Below, one piece after another: positions 29,905 through 39,533 of a stretch of 64,000 nt of DNA. Source of the stretch: Superficieibacter electus (GTDB lineage Bacteria > Pseudomonadota > Gammaproteobacteria > Enterobacterales > Enterobacteriaceae); the NCBI RefSeq assembly GCF_002915575.1, contig NZ_PQGD01000009.1, forward strand, positions 124,001-188,000, read 5' to 3'. The first letter of the stretch is position 1. Every line of letters begins with the position of its first letter. The notes beneath the pieces were generated by a model. The model did no database searches, was not told where the DNA came from, and saw only the letters and a list, made by a program, of their open reading frames with translations. The translations under genes were made by a program, and so were the position numbers.

Positions 29905-31050
29905 TTACATGGCTGCGTGGTAAATGGCCATTATTTCCTCGTGGGTGGCCTGAATCGGGTTGGTCAGGCCGCAGGCATCTTTCAGCGCGTTGGTGGCCAG
30001 CAGCGGGATATCTTCTTCTTTCACTTTCAGGTCGCGCAGGCCGGTCGGAATATCGACCTGACGCGCCAGTTTACGGATCGCCGCCAGGCAGGCCTGCGCG
30101 CCCGCCTCATCGCTTAATTCGCGAACATCAACGCCCATCGCCTGAGCGCAGTCGCGCAGGCGGCCCGCCGCGACGTTGCTGTTAAAGGCCTGCACATGCG
30201 GTAGCAGGATCGCGTTACAGACGCCGTGCGGCAAATCGTAGAAACCACCCAGTTGGTGTGCCATAGCGTGAACATAGCCCAGCGAGGCGTTGTTAAAGGC
30301 CATCCCCGCGAGGAACTGCGCGTAGGCCATCGCTTCACGCGCGGCTTCGTTGCTGCCATCCGCCACAGCGGTCGCCAGATGTTCGGCGATCATCGCAATC
30401 GCTTTCAGTGCACAGGCATCGGTGATCGGCGTTGCGGCGATGGAGACATAGGCTTCGATAGCATGGGTCAGCGCGTCCATTCCGGTCGCCGCCGTCAGCG
30501 AGGCGGGCATGCCCATCATCAGCGCCGGATCGTTAACCGACATCAGCGGCGTGACGTGTTTATCGACAATCGCCATTTTGATGTGCCGCTCTTCATCAGT
30601 AATGATGCTAAAGCGCGTCATTTCCGAGGCGGTTCCGGCAGTGGTGTTAATGGCGATTAGTGGCAGTTGCGGTTTGGCTGAGCGGTCAATGCCTTCGTAG
30701 TCCCGGATATCGCCGCCGTTAGTCGCCACCAACGCAATGCCTTTCGCGCAGTCGTGCGGAGAGCCGCCGCCGATAGAGATCACACAGTCACATTGATGCT
30801 CACGTAACACCGCCAGCCCGGCATTAACGCTTTTCACGCCGGGATTAGGACGTGAGCCGTTGTACACCACGCTGGTGATGCCTTTCCGGTTTAAATCGGC
30901 CTGAATGCGATCGACGATGCCCTGTTTATTGAGGGTCGTCCCACATACAATCAGCGCCTTTTTGAAATTAAAGCTGACCATGGTATCCAGCGCATCGGCC
31001 AGGGTATTCATACCAAGAATATTTATCGATGGGATATAAAATGCGGGCAT
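29905..31050 (-). CDS. yiaY: Iron-containing alcohol dehydrogenase YiaY
   Basis: A 381-residue group III alcohol dehydrogenase, very similar to E. coli YiaY. NAD-binding [14 protein letters not shown] and the iron ligands Asp/His/His/His in [15 protein letters not shown] and [20 protein letters not shown] are seen. It reduces or oxidises short alcohols and aldehydes; the physiological substrate is not established. In E. coli the gene lies between aldB and selB as here. The promoter side (31051-31454) is filled with repeats and the selB hairpin. Confidence 0.94.
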   Translation of the reverse strand: MPAFYIPSINILGMNTLADALDTMVSFNFKKALIVCGTTLNKQGIVDRIQADLNRKGITSVVYNGSRPNPGVKSVNAGLAVLREHQCDCVISIGGGSPHDCAKGIALVATNGGDIRDYEGIDRSAKPQLPLIAINTTAGTASEMTRFSIITDEERHIKMAIVDKHVTPLMSVNDPALMMGMPASLTAATGMDALTHAIEAYVSIAATPITDACALKAIAMIAEHLATAVADGSNEAAREAMAYAQFLAGMAFNNASLGYVHAMAHQLGGFYDLPHGVCNAILLPHVQAFNSNVAAGRLRDCAQAMGVDVRELSDEAGAQACLAAIRKLARQVDIPTGLRDLKVKEEDIPLLATNALKDACGLTNPIQATHEEIMAIYHAAM

Positions 31051-31177
31051 AATAATTACCTCAGAAAAATAAAAACTGAAGAAAATATATTCTTAAGCCG
31101 GGGAAGAGAGTGTGACACCGCGTTAGAAATAAAAAATTGGTAATAAACAAATAATCAATTTTGTGACCGTCTGCTTG

Positions 31178-31376
31178 CGATGCCGGATGGCGGCTGCGCC
31201 TTATCCAGCCTACAAATCATCTCACTCCAGGCCCGCGCAAGCGAATGCGCCACCGGGCAATGGTGCACATAATCTGCGACATTGCCTATAATGCCGGATG
31301 GCGGCTGCGCCTTATCCGGCCTACAGATCGTCTCACTCCAGGCCCGCGTAAGCGCCGCCGGACAATGGCGCACAGA
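31178..31376. repeat. Two direct copies of a BIME unit upstream of yiaY
   Basis: TGCCGGATGGCGGCTGCGCC occurs at 31181 and again at 31292, each followed by TTATCC..GCCTACA and by CTCACTCCAGGCCCGCG, so a block of about 111 bases is repeated. The 404-base gap between yiaY and selB holds this and one hairpin and no gene. Confidence 0.85.
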
Positions 31377-31406
31377 ATACAATGTCATTGAATACAGCCA
31401 GTGAGT

Positions 31407-31440
31407 AAATATCCTCCAGTAATATTACCGGAGGATATTT
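31407..31440 (-). terminator. Terminator of selAB
   Basis: AAATATCCTCC and GGAGGATATTT form a perfect 11-bp stem around a 12-base loop that itself contains GTAATATTAC. It lies 14 bases beyond the selB stop; T-rich flanks occur on both strands. Confidence 0.8.
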
Positions 31441-31454
31441 ATTTCCCGACAAAC

Positions 31455-33302
31455 TTATTCCTCGTGAATAAATAATGCCTTATCGCGCAGAATATGATCG
31501 TTACCGCGCCGGCGGGTAAAACCGATCCGGTCGAAATGTTCGAGGATCTGAATTGCCAGCTTGCGCCCGACGTTGAGCTTGTCGCGAAAATCTGCTGCAC
31601 AGGTCGATCCGCGCTGTTGATCCAGCTCGCGCACCATGCTGGCAAAGGTCACGATGCGATCGTTGCGGTAATAACGATCTTTGACGATCGCCGTAATCAT
31701 CCCCTGCTGCGCAGCCTGGCGCAGCACCGCGCGCATTACTTGTTCGTCGGTACCGGTTTCCCGCGCCAGATCGCGCACCCACCATGGTTCGTCACCAAAC
31801 AGCACGGCGGCCCGCTGCCAGATCGCCTGCTGTTCATCGCTAAACCCGGCTTTGTGGTCCGGCAGGTGCAGCCAGCCATGATGGCTGTGGATAGCCCCGC
31901 TGCCGCGCATCTGCTCAATCAGCGTCAGCACCAGCGATTCATCTTCCATCGGCAGGGCAATACGCCGCAGACGTTCGCGTCCTGGCCCCGGCTCGTCTGG
32001 ATGTTGCTGATGATAAGTGGTCAGCGCGGCAAGTAGTTTACGCTGCCAGCGTGCCGCCAGCGGTGCATCCAGCAGGCAGCCGCCCGCCTGGAGATAATCC
32101 GGGCGGTTAATCAGCGCCTCAAGTCCCGTCCGGTTAAGCTGCCGCGCCCAGCTAAAATCCGTCAGCCGGACGGCATCGCGCTGGAGATGCACGGACAGGG
32201 CCTGTGCGTCATCCTGACACGCGGCCAGCATCGCCAGCCATTGCAGGTATTCCGGCTTGCGTTTGCCGCGACGGGGCGGATTGAGGGCAATGACGCGCGC
32301 GCCTGCCAGCGTTTCGCGCGCGGAGATATCGCGCAGCACCAGACGGTCGTTGTCCGCCAGCCACAGCGGCGTGTCGAGTACCAGTTCGGCCAGGTTATTG
32401 TCCAGCAGCGAGACGCGTCCGGTAATATGGCTGGCCGCATGGTGAATATGCAGCGGCTGCCACTGGCTGAGGATCGCATGGCGCTGAAGCTCGACGATAA
32501 CCCGTTCTGACGGCGCGGGCGGCGCGTCGGAGAGCAGCCAGTCGCCACGGGTCAGTTCTTCTTTTTGCGCATCACCGGCAATATTCAGGGCAATGCGCTG
32601 CCCGCCGTGTGCGTGATCAACCGGCTGGTTTTGCGCATGCAGACTACGCACGCGCATCGGCTTGTTCACGCCAGTTAGCCAGAGTGAATCGCCGATCCGC
32701 ACGTCGCCGGAAAGCGCCGTTCCGGTGACAACCAGCCCGGCACCTTTGACGGTAAACGCACGGTCAATCGCCAGCCGGAAACGTTGATGCTCCGGATGCG
32801 GACGCTCGCGTAGTTGCAAAAGGTGTTCGCGCAGGGCGTCAATGCCCTGCATTTGCGTCGCGGCGGTGACAAACAGCGTCGCGCCGGAAAAACCATAGTC
32901 GTGTAGCGTGCTGATGACTTGCTGGCGCACCGCCTCAATACGCGCCTCGTCAACGCGATCCGCTTTGGTGAGTGCCACCGTCAGCGTCGGGCTGCCGGTC
33001 AGTTGCAGGATCGCCAGATGCTCGCGGGTCTGCGCCATCACGCCATCATCGCACGCCACCACCAGCAGCGCATGGTCGATGCCGCCGACACCCGCCAGCA
33101 TATTGGCGAGAAATTTTTCGTGTCCCGGCACGTCGATAAAGCCCGGCACGCGCCCGTCCGGCTGTGGCCAGTAGGCGTATCCCAGATCGATGGTCATGCC
33201 GCGTTTTTTCTCTTCCGGCAGGCGATCGGCGTTAATACCGGTGATCGCCTCCAGCAGCGTCGTTTTGCCGTGGTCAACATGCCCGGCGGTGGCAATAATC
33301 AT
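31455..33302 (-). CDS. selB: Selenocysteine-specific elongation factor SelB
   Basis: GTPase that carries selenocysteinyl-tRNA(Sec) to UGA codons with a SECIS hairpin. It has 615 residues: GTPase domain ([22 protein letters not shown]), EF-Tu-like beta barrels (about 170-370), and four C-terminal winged-helix domains that bind the SECIS RNA. Its ATG overlaps the selA stop (4 bases), indicating a two-gene operon. The tRNA(Sec) gene selC is not in this window. Confidence 0.97.
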   Translation of the reverse strand: MIIATAGHVDHGKTTLLEAITGINADRLPEEKKRGMTIDLGYAYWPQPDGRVPGFIDVPGHEKFLANMLAGVGGIDHALLVVACDDGVMAQTREHLAILQLTGSPTLTVALTKADRVDEARIEAVRQQVISTLHDYGFSGATLFVTAATQMQGIDALREHLLQLRERPHPEHQRFRLAIDRAFTVKGAGLVVTGTALSGDVRIGDSLWLTGVNKPMRVRSLHAQNQPVDHAHGGQRIALNIAGDAQKEELTRGDWLLSDAPPAPSERVIVELQRHAILSQWQPLHIHHAASHITGRVSLLDNNLAELVLDTPLWLADNDRLVLRDISARETLAGARVIALNPPRRGKRKPEYLQWLAMLAACQDDAQALSVHLQRDAVRLTDFSWARQLNRTGLEALINRPDYLQAGGCLLDAPLAARWQRKLLAALTTYHQQHPDEPGPGRERLRRIALPMEDESLVLTLIEQMRGSGAIHSHHGWLHLPDHKAGFSDEQQAIWQRAAVLFGDEPWWVRDLARETGTDEQVMRAVLRQAAQQGMITAIVKDRYYRNDRIVTFASMVRELDQQRGSTCAADFRDKLNVGRKLAIQILEHFDRIGFTRRRGNDHILRDKALFIHEE

Positions 33303-34684
33303 TGCAGTACCATCTCCAGAAAACGGGTTTCATCTTCAAGGCAGCGCAGGTCCAGCCACAGGCGACCGTCATAAATTCGCCCGATAATCGGTACCGGCAG
33401 CGACCGCCAGCGGGCGGCCAGCGCTTCCAGCCGACCTCCGCGTCCATCAAACGGCATAAAGGTTAATGCCGCGCTCGGCAGGCGCTCCACCGGCAACGAT
33501 CCGCTGCCGATTTGCGAGGAGCACGCCGTCACCTGCACCACAAATTCATCGGCATAGCGGCCGTTGAGTTGCTCCCGCAGACGCACGCCCTGCTGATGGA
33601 TTGCCTCGGCTTTACGATTAAGCAGGCGCAGCACCGGCAGGTTGTCGGCCAGCGCTTCCGGGTGCAGATACAACCGCAGCGTGGCTTCCAGCGCCGCGAG
33701 GGTCATTTTATCCGCGCGCAGCGCACGCTTGAGCGGATGGCTCTGCAACTGCGCAATCAGCGCTTTTTTACCCACGATAATCCCCGCCTGCGGCCCGCCG
33801 AGCAGTTTGTCGCCGGAGAAGCTCACAAGGCTGACACCCGCGGCAATCAGCGCCTGCGGCATCGGCTCTTTCGGCAGACCGTACTGGCTGAGATCGACCA
33901 GCGAACCGCTGCCCAGATCCGCGACCACCGGAATATTCCGGTCCTGACCTATCGCCGCCAGCTCCGCTTCATCCACCGCCTTGGTGAAGCCTTCAATGCT
34001 GTAATTACTGGTATGGACCTTCATCAGCAGGCCGGTATTTTCACCAATAGCCTGCGCATAATCTTTGGCATGCGTACGGTTAGTGGTGCCGACTTCATGC
34101 AGGATACATCCCGCCTGACGCATCACGTCCGGGATACGAAATGCACCGCCGATTTCCACCAGTTCGCCGCGCGACACCACCACTTCTTTGCCGCTCGCCG
34201 TCGCCGCCAGCATCAGTAACACCGCCGCCGCGTTGTTGTTCACGATACAGGCATCTTCCGCCCCGGTGAGCTGGCAGAGGAGGTCGGCAATCGCCCGATC
34301 GCGATGCCCGCGCCTGGCACCGTCCAGGTCGTACTCCAGCGTGACCGGCGAGCGCATGGCCTGCGCCACGGCGTCCACGGCGGATTCGGCCTGAAGCGCG
34401 CGGCCCAGATTGGTATGCAGCACCGTGCCAGTGAGATTGAAAACCGGCCTCAGCGCGCGTTGCTCGCTGTGCTCAAGCTGGCTGAGAACTGCGGCAGGCC
34501 AGTCGTCGCACCATTCCGGCACGCTGTGTTGTTCACGAATGCTGGTACGTGCCGTTTGCTGAAGCTGATGCAGCGTTTCAAGCACGCGGCTACGGCCCCA
34601 GGTTTCCACAAGGAGAGAAAAGGCAGGATCGCGCAGCAGGCGATCGGTGGCAGGAAGCTGGCTATACAGTGAATGGGTCGTCAT
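33299..34684 (-). CDS. selA: L-seryl-tRNA(Sec) selenium transferase SelA
   Basis: PLP enzyme that turns seryl-tRNA(Sec) into selenocysteinyl-tRNA(Sec) using selenophosphate. It has 461 residues (463 in E. coli). The PLP lysine is in [15 protein letters not shown], and INxTGT-like [16 protein letters not shown] and [10 protein letters not shown] are conserved. The N-terminal 70 residues diverge most from E. coli. First gene of selAB. Confidence 0.97.
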   Translation of the reverse strand: MTTHSLYSQLPATDRLLRDPAFSLLVETWGRSRVLETLHQLQQTARTSIREQHSVPEWCDDWPAAVLSQLEHSEQRALRPVFNLTGTVLHTNLGRALQAESAVDAVAQAMRSPVTLEYDLDGARRGHRDRAIADLLCQLTGAEDACIVNNNAAAVLLMLAATASGKEVVVSRGELVEIGGAFRIPDVMRQAGCILHEVGTTNRTHAKDYAQAIGENTGLLMKVHTSNYSIEGFTKAVDEAELAAIGQDRNIPVVADLGSGSLVDLSQYGLPKEPMPQALIAAGVSLVSFSGDKLLGGPQAGIIVGKKALIAQLQSHPLKRALRADKMTLAALEATLRLYLHPEALADNLPVLRLLNRKAEAIHQQGVRLREQLNGRYADEFVVQVTACSSQIGSGSLPVERLPSAALTFMPFDGRGGRLEALAARWRSLPVPIIGRIYDGRLWLDLRCLEDETRFLEMVLQ

Positions 34685-34806
34685 GAGCGCGCCTGGCAGT
34701 AAGGAGTTTTTCCCCTCCCGCCTGGAGAGGGGCCACTATGCGCTGAGAGTTTACCGCGTCCCGGCAGAAAGTGCATCGCCGCACTCAGTGGATGCGACAG
34801 GCATAC

Positions 34807-35682
34807 TTATTTCAATGCTGATTCCTCAATCAGTTCAATCAAAAACTCTGCCACCGCCCTGACCCGCGCCGATGCGGCCAAATCCGCATGGCTGACCAGC
34901 CAGAGATCTTCAGAAAACACGTTTTCACTGGCAATAACTTCCACCATGTTGCGATGTTGCGCGGCAATAAAACGCGGCAAAACCGCCAGACCAAGGTTCG
35001 CATTCACCGCCGCTATCTGGGCCTCGACGCTGGTCACAACCAGCGCTGAGGGGACGTCCGGGTAAGTATCATTACGCCATTTGGCCGAGGGCAAATAGCT
35101 ATACATATTGTCCCAGCTAATCCATTCCCGCCCGGCCAGTGGACGCTCGTTGGGCGCGGGATGCTGTTCAAGGTATGTCTTTGAACCATAGAGCGCCGAG
35201 GCCATGCGCCCTACTTTGCGGATTTTCAACGATTGTTGCTCGGGCCGCACCAGCCGAAGCGCCAGGTCGGCATCATGCCGCGAAATGGAAACCGTATTGA
35301 CGCCGGTAATCAGTTGCAGGTTGATATCAGGAAAGCGGGTACGAAACCGTGGCAACGCGGGAATGATCAGATAGGTGGCAAGGGTACCCGCCGTCGCCAG
35401 CCGCACGGTACCGGCGGGTTGCAGATCGCGTCCGAGGAGATGGCTTTCCAGCGCCAGCGCTTTTACCTCCATCTCTTCCGCCTGTTTCAGGACATCCTGA
35501 CCCGCATCTGTCAAAAAATAGCCGGTCTGGTGATGCACAAACAGACGCACCCGCAGGCTGCTTTCCAGCGCCTCAATCCGTCTGGCAACGGTCGATTGAC
35601 TGACATTTAGCTGCCCCGCCGTTTTGGTCAGGCTGTGGGTTCTGGCGACGGTCAGAAAAAAGCGGATGTCGTTCCAGTCCAT
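34807..35682 (-). CDS. LysR-family transcriptional regulator
   Basis: A 291-residue regulator: N-terminal helix-turn-helix (FFLTVARTHSLTKTAGQLNVS then QSTVARRIEALE) and a substrate-binding-like effector domain. It diverges from the SnoaL/alpha-beta hydrolase gene with 120 bases between them, a classical LysR arrangement, so it probably controls that gene. TTTTC-N8-GAAAA in the gap is a candidate T-N11-A site. Effector unknown. Confidence 0.88.
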   Translation of the reverse strand: MDWNDIRFFLTVARTHSLTKTAGQLNVSQSTVARRIEALESSLRVRLFVHHQTGYFLTDAGQDVLKQAEEMEVKALALESHLLGRDLQPAGTVRLATAGTLATYLIIPALPRFRTRFPDINLQLITGVNTVSISRHDADLALRLVRPEQQSLKIRKVGRMASALYGSKTYLEQHPAPNERPLAGREWISWDNMYSYLPSAKWRNDTYPDVPSALVVTSVEAQIAAVNANLGLAVLPRFIAAQHRNMVEVIASENVFSEDLWLVSHADLAASARVRAVAEFLIELIEESALK

Positions 35683-35686
35683 ATTA

Positions 35687-35704
35687 TTTTCTATTTTTGG
35701 AAAA
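35687..35704. promoter_or_regulatory. Candidate LysR-type site
   Basis: TTTTC-N8-GAAAA, an inverted repeat with the T-N11-A form, next to the LysR gene start and followed by GGAAA-N4-TTTCC. A/T-rich context makes chance occurrence possible. Confidence 0.35.
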
Positions 35705-35802
35705 CTATTTCCCTATATTATCCGTACTTTTCCATTTTTGACATCCCTATACTCAGCGCCACGTTCTGTCAGCCCTCTCGCTGATGCTAAAAGGAGTTAT
35801 TA

Positions 35803-37047
35803 ATGGAAATGTTACCTCAATCTGATGCACCAGACCTGAATGCCACAGCAGTAATACAAGCGTGGTTTTCGGCCTTTGCTGAAGGAAAAATTGACGATGC
35901 GGTTGCGCTACTGGATGAAAATGTCGTCTGGCATATTGATGGCGATCCTGCCGTGTCAACCATCGGGCTGTTACGCGGACCGGAGCAGGTCAGACGCTGG
36001 CTGGAAAACTTCCCGCGTCATTTCAGGCCCCAGGTATTTACCATCAACGATATGATTGAGCATCACGGCCATGTGCTGGCGCTGGGCCGCTTTCGCCATA
36101 CCGTGTTAAGCACCGGTAATACCGTGGGTAGCGACATGATTATCCATTTTACCGTCGCAGGGTCAAAAATCACCCGCTATCAAATCTTCGAAGACTCCGC
36201 ACTGCTCAGTCGGGCCTTTGCTTCCAGTGACAATTGGCAACGTCAGGAAATCAGGGTCAATGGCACCCTCTACCGGTACTGGGATCGCGGCGAAGGCCCG
36301 ACGCTCATATTTGCCCACGGCTTATTTGTCGATCACACCACCTTTGCCGCTCAGGTTGAGGTATTACGTCGCTCGTGGCGCTGCATTGTGCTGGATATGC
36401 CGGGTCATGGCGAAAGCGGCTATAACCCTGAAGGATGGACGCTGGACGATATCAGCCAGGATCTTGCGCTGATGATTCAGGAGATGTCGCTGGGGAAAGT
36501 CACGTTTATAGGGCAAAGCCAGGGTGGCATGACGGGACTCAGACTGGCGGCCAGCGATCCGCAATTACTTTCCGGGCTGGTGTTGATAGGCACCAGCGCC
36601 AGAGCGGAGTTCCCTGAGCGACTGGTACAGTGGAATGCGCATCGCGAAACGTTGTTAACCGGCACGGAACAGGCGCGCGAGGCCCTGTTTGCCACGCTTC
36701 AGCAGCACATTAACGCGCCAGCCCGCTTTGCAGAACATCCTTCGGATATTCTGCGCGAGCGCGCGCTCATGATGGCGCACGATCGAACAGGGCTGGTGCA
36801 AGCGCTGGACGCCGCTGTCTTTAAGCGGGGCGACGTTCACGGACGGCTTAATACGATTACGGTTCCCACGCTGGTGATATGCGGCGAAAGCGATACCGCC
36901 ACGCCGGTAGAATTAAGCCAGGAACTTGCTGCCGCTATCCCCGCGGCTTCGCTGCTGACGCTGCCAGGAACAGGTCATCATCCGGAAAGTGAAGCAGCGC
37001 AGGCAGTGACTCACGCCATTGAACAATTTTTGCTGGCTCAGCGCTAA
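35803..37047 (+). CDS. SnoaL-like domain fused to alpha/beta hydrolase
   Basis: A 414-residue cytoplasmic protein of two parts. Residues about 15-135 form an NTF2/SnoaL-like cone (VIQAWFSAFAEGKIDDAVAL, WHIDGDPAV, MIIHFTVAGSKITRYQIFED). Residues about 150-414 form an alpha/beta hydrolase with oxyanion region FAHGLFVDHT, nucleophile elbow GQSQGG, acid Asp in CGESDTATP and His in PGTGHHPE. The catalytic triad is therefore complete. Substrate unknown. AAGGAG precedes the ATG. Divergent from the LysR gene; convergent with yibF. Confidence 0.87.
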   Translation: MEMLPQSDAPDLNATAVIQAWFSAFAEGKIDDAVALLDENVVWHIDGDPAVSTIGLLRGPEQVRRWLENFPRHFRPQVFTINDMIEHHGHVLALGRFRHTVLSTGNTVGSDMIIHFTVAGSKITRYQIFEDSALLSRAFASSDNWQRQEIRVNGTLYRYWDRGEGPTLIFAHGLFVDHTTFAAQVEVLRRSWRCIVLDMPGHGESGYNPEGWTLDDISQDLALMIQEMSLGKVTFIGQSQGGMTGLRLAASDPQLLSGLVLIGTSARAEFPERLVQWNAHRETLLTGTEQAREALFATLQQHINAPARFAEHPSDILRERALMMAHDRTGLVQALDAAVFKRGDVHGRLNTITVPTLVICGESDTATPVELSQELAAAIPAASLLTLPGTGHHPESEAAQAVTHAIEQFLLAQR

Positions 37048-37058
37048 GTTCTTGTGCT

Positions 37059-37667
37059 TCAGGCCTTTGGCGGCTCGGTGCGGGCAAAGCTCTCCCGCTG
37101 GAACAGCGTTTCCACCAGCGTAACCAACTGCGGCCGGTCCACGCACCAGCCCGGCGACACGCGGCGGAAATTGAGGTAATCAATGGCACAGGCAATGGCG
37201 ATGGTTGCCAGATTCACGTCGTCGGTTTTCAGCGTACCGTCAACCAGATACGCCTCCAGCGCGTCCAGCCCACGGCTGATTTTCTCGCGCTGGCGCAGGA
37301 GTTCTTCAGGCGACTGCTGCGCTACCGGGCGCGTCTGCTCGCGCACCGACACCAGCGCGGCATCCATAATGCCGTCGGCCAGCGCTTCCAGCTGCCGAAT
37401 GCGCAGCGCGGCCTGCGGCTCCCGGGGGATCAGCGCGGGGGCTATATCCAGCAATTCAAGGTATTCAGCTATGATCGGAGAGTCATACCAGCATTCGCCG
37501 TCATCGGTGACCAGCGCCGGAACCTTGCCCAGCGGATTATACTGCGCCACCCCATTCGTCTGGTTATAGGGTAATTCATTGATAAATTCGAAAGTGATGC
37601 CTTTTTCCAGCAAAATCACCGAGATCTTACGTACAAACGGGCTGGTATAGCTGCCGATGAGTTTCAT
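37059..37667 (-). CDS. yibF: Glutathione S-transferase-like YibF
   Basis: A 202-residue cytoplasmic protein of the GST superfamily, same length as E. coli YibF, which lies beside selA there. Thioredoxin-like N-terminal half ([23 protein letters not shown], cis-Pro in [17 protein letters not shown] glutathione site) and an all-helical C-terminal half. E. coli YibF lacks a firmly known substrate. The gap to selA now contains the LysR-hydrolase pair. Confidence 0.93.
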   Translation of the reverse strand: MKLIGSYTSPFVRKISVILLEKGITFEFINELPYNQTNGVAQYNPLGKVPALVTDDGECWYDSPIIAEYLELLDIAPALIPREPQAALRIRQLEALADGIMDAALVSVREQTRPVAQQSPEELLRQREKISRGLDALEAYLVDGTLKTDDVNLATIAIACAIDYLNFRRVSPGWCVDRPQLVTLVETLFQRESFARTEPPKA

Positions 37668-37719
37668 TGCCTGCTCCTTTTCGCCAACAAAACAGTAAGT
37701 ATGATCGAAGATGCCGCGA

Positions 37720-38601
37720 TCAGCCCGCCGTCTCGCGTTTGATTCGCTCTTTAATCAGCAGTTCTTTAATCGACAATCCGGTTGAGGCGCTGTCACGCAG
37801 AGTATGACGCGTGATCTCAGTACAGAGAAATTCAATAATAAAGAGTTGAGAAATACGCGTGGCGATGGAGTCGCCCTGCATCGGACCGGCGCTGCCGCTG
37901 GTCAACAGAAAGGTATCCGCCAGTTCATTAAGCGGTGAATGCGGACTGTGGGTGATGGCGAGCTTATACGCGCCTTTTTTCTGCGCCAGACGGAAAGCGT
38001 TAACCACTTCCGGGGTTTCGCCCGAATGGGAAAATGCCACCACCAGATCGTCTGCTTTGAGATTGGCCAGCTTCAGCGTCATGGTGAAGCGATCGGTAAA
38101 AGCGTCGGAATCAATGCCCAGGCGATTCATTTTGTCTCGCGCTTCCATTGCCGCCAGTCCGGATGCGCCAAAGCCGACAAACATTACCCGACGAGCGGTT
38201 AAAAAACGTTCCATTACGGGTTTGACGATTTTCATATCCAGCAGGCCGACGGTTTCTTTGACGGTTGTGTCGATGGTGAGGGCTATTTTATTAGCAACCT
38301 CATTACGTGAATCATCAAGGAAGATATCGGGTGAAGATGGCAGCGAAAGATCGCTTTCCGCCAGCAGTTCGCGCTTTAAGTCGGCTTTAAGGTTCAATAG
38401 CCCGCTATAACCGATCTTTTTACTGAAGCGGACAATCGTCGCCTCGCTGACGCCCGTTTCCTGTGCCAGTTTTTTTACCGGTAGCTGCACCACCTGCGCG
38501 GGCTGCTGCAAAATATAGCTGGCGATTTTACGGTCCGTATCGCCCAGCCCGCCGAGGATATTGGCGATGTACACGCGAACGTTTTCTTTATTCACACTCA
38601 T
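37720..38601 (-). CDS. RpiR-family regulator of the sulfatase-PTS cluster
   Basis: A 293-residue regulator from the ATG at 38601 ([20 protein letters not shown]), which follows AGGAGAG; the 20 residues upstream are not family-like. N-terminal helix-turn-helix ([22 protein letters not shown]) and C-terminal SIS domain (about 115-260; [22 protein letters not shown]) that senses a phosphosugar. As last gene of the leftward PTS-sulfatase-epimerase set it probably controls that operon in response to the phosphorylated product. Confidence 0.9.
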   Translation of the reverse strand: MSVNKENVRVYIANILGGLGDTDRKIASYILQQPAQVVQLPVKKLAQETGVSEATIVRFSKKIGYSGLLNLKADLKRELLAESDLSLPSSPDIFLDDSRNEVANKIALTIDTTVKETVGLLDMKIVKPVMERFLTARRVMFVGFGASGLAAMEARDKMNRLGIDSDAFTDRFTMTLKLANLKADDLVVAFSHSGETPEVVNAFRLAQKKGAYKLAITHSPHSPLNELADTFLLTSGSAGPMQGDSIATRISQLFIIEFLCTEITRHTLRDSASTGLSIKELLIKERIKRETAG

Positions 38602-38657
38602 GACAGGCTCTCCTGACCGATCCGTCTGGCAAGTCAGGTATTGTAATCGGCTCCCCG

Positions 38658-39521
38658 TCACCTGTCTGCCGGGAAGCGCACGGCAACGTGATGAATATGC
38701 GTTTGTCCGGGGTCGAGCCAGCGAATACCGCGCTTGTGGTCTATTTGCCCATCAAAATCAGGGGCATCGGTAGTACCGCATAGCGGCTCAATGCACAGCA
38801 GATCGGCACCGGGAACGCCCCACAGCGCCAGCCACGGCTGATCGCCCGTTTCCAGAATAATACGCGGCTCGCCGGAGGGAGAGCAGACGGCGATCTGACG
38901 GTGCTGCATATGAGAAAAATAAACGGCTCCGGCGGCAAAAACCTGCGCCGTCAGCGGAAAGATCTCCACTTCTGGTGCCTCTTCGATCATCGTCAGCAGG
39001 CGCTGATGCGTGGGAAACGGTCCGCGTGGCGCGCCGCCGGAAAACCGGACCTGCCATCCCGCCTCGCTGGCGATCGGTACGGCAAATCCTGGATGCCAGC
39101 CCAGCGAATAGCCCCACCGTTCTTCGTCGTGATTACTCACCTGCCAGTCGATCTTCAGCCCGTCAGCGGTCAGCTGCCACACCATGCGCATCCGCCACGC
39201 AAACGGCCAGATCGCGCGTGAGCGGTCGTCATCGCAGGCTTCAATGACCAGCCGCGCCGCGCTATGTTCGAGGCAGCGGAACGGGTGATGGCGTAAAAAG
39301 CCGTGGGCCGGGAGCGGGAAAAAGCGCTCGCCCTGCCACAGCCCATCGTGGATAAGCCGCCCAACCACCGGGAAAAGCTGGGTCGCGACGTTGTTCCACA
39401 CGTCCGGCTGCGGTTGCCACATCCAGTTATGTTGAACCTGTGCGTCCCATAAGCGGGTAAGCTCAGCCCCCCTCGGATTTATGCTGACCTGAAACCGCGC
39501 GTTCTCCAGTTGCCACATCAT
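38658..39521 (-). CDS. Aldose 1-epimerase-like protein
   Basis: A 287-residue cytoplasmic protein of the galactose mutarotase superfamily (LacX/YeaD-type). Conserved features: NPRGAELTRLWD, PVVGRL, the His in FPLPAHGFLRHHPF, NHDEERWGYSLGWHPGF, and the C-terminal CIEPLCG with the expected catalytic Glu. It likely interconverts anomers of the sugar or sugar phosphate handled by the cluster. Twelve bases separate it from the sulfatase stop. Confidence 0.88.
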   Translation of the reverse strand: MMWQLENARFQVSINPRGAELTRLWDAQVQHNWMWQPQPDVWNNVATQLFPVVGRLIHDGLWQGERFFPLPAHGFLRHHPFRCLEHSAARLVIEACDDDRSRAIWPFAWRMRMVWQLTADGLKIDWQVSNHDEERWGYSLGWHPGFAVPIASEAGWQVRFSGGAPRGPFPTHQRLLTMIEEAPEVEIFPLTAQVFAAGAVYFSHMQHRQIAVCSPSGEPRIILETGDQPWLALWGVPGADLLCIEPLCGTTDAPDFDGQIDHKRGIRWLDPGQTHIHHVAVRFPADR

Positions 39522-39533
39522 GCGTCTGTTTCC

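Noticed and set aside
31455-34684. Possible selC (tRNA-Sec) near selAB
   Set aside because: No tRNA-like cloverleaf with CCA-type acceptor stem was seen near these genes; selC is at a different locus in E. coli.
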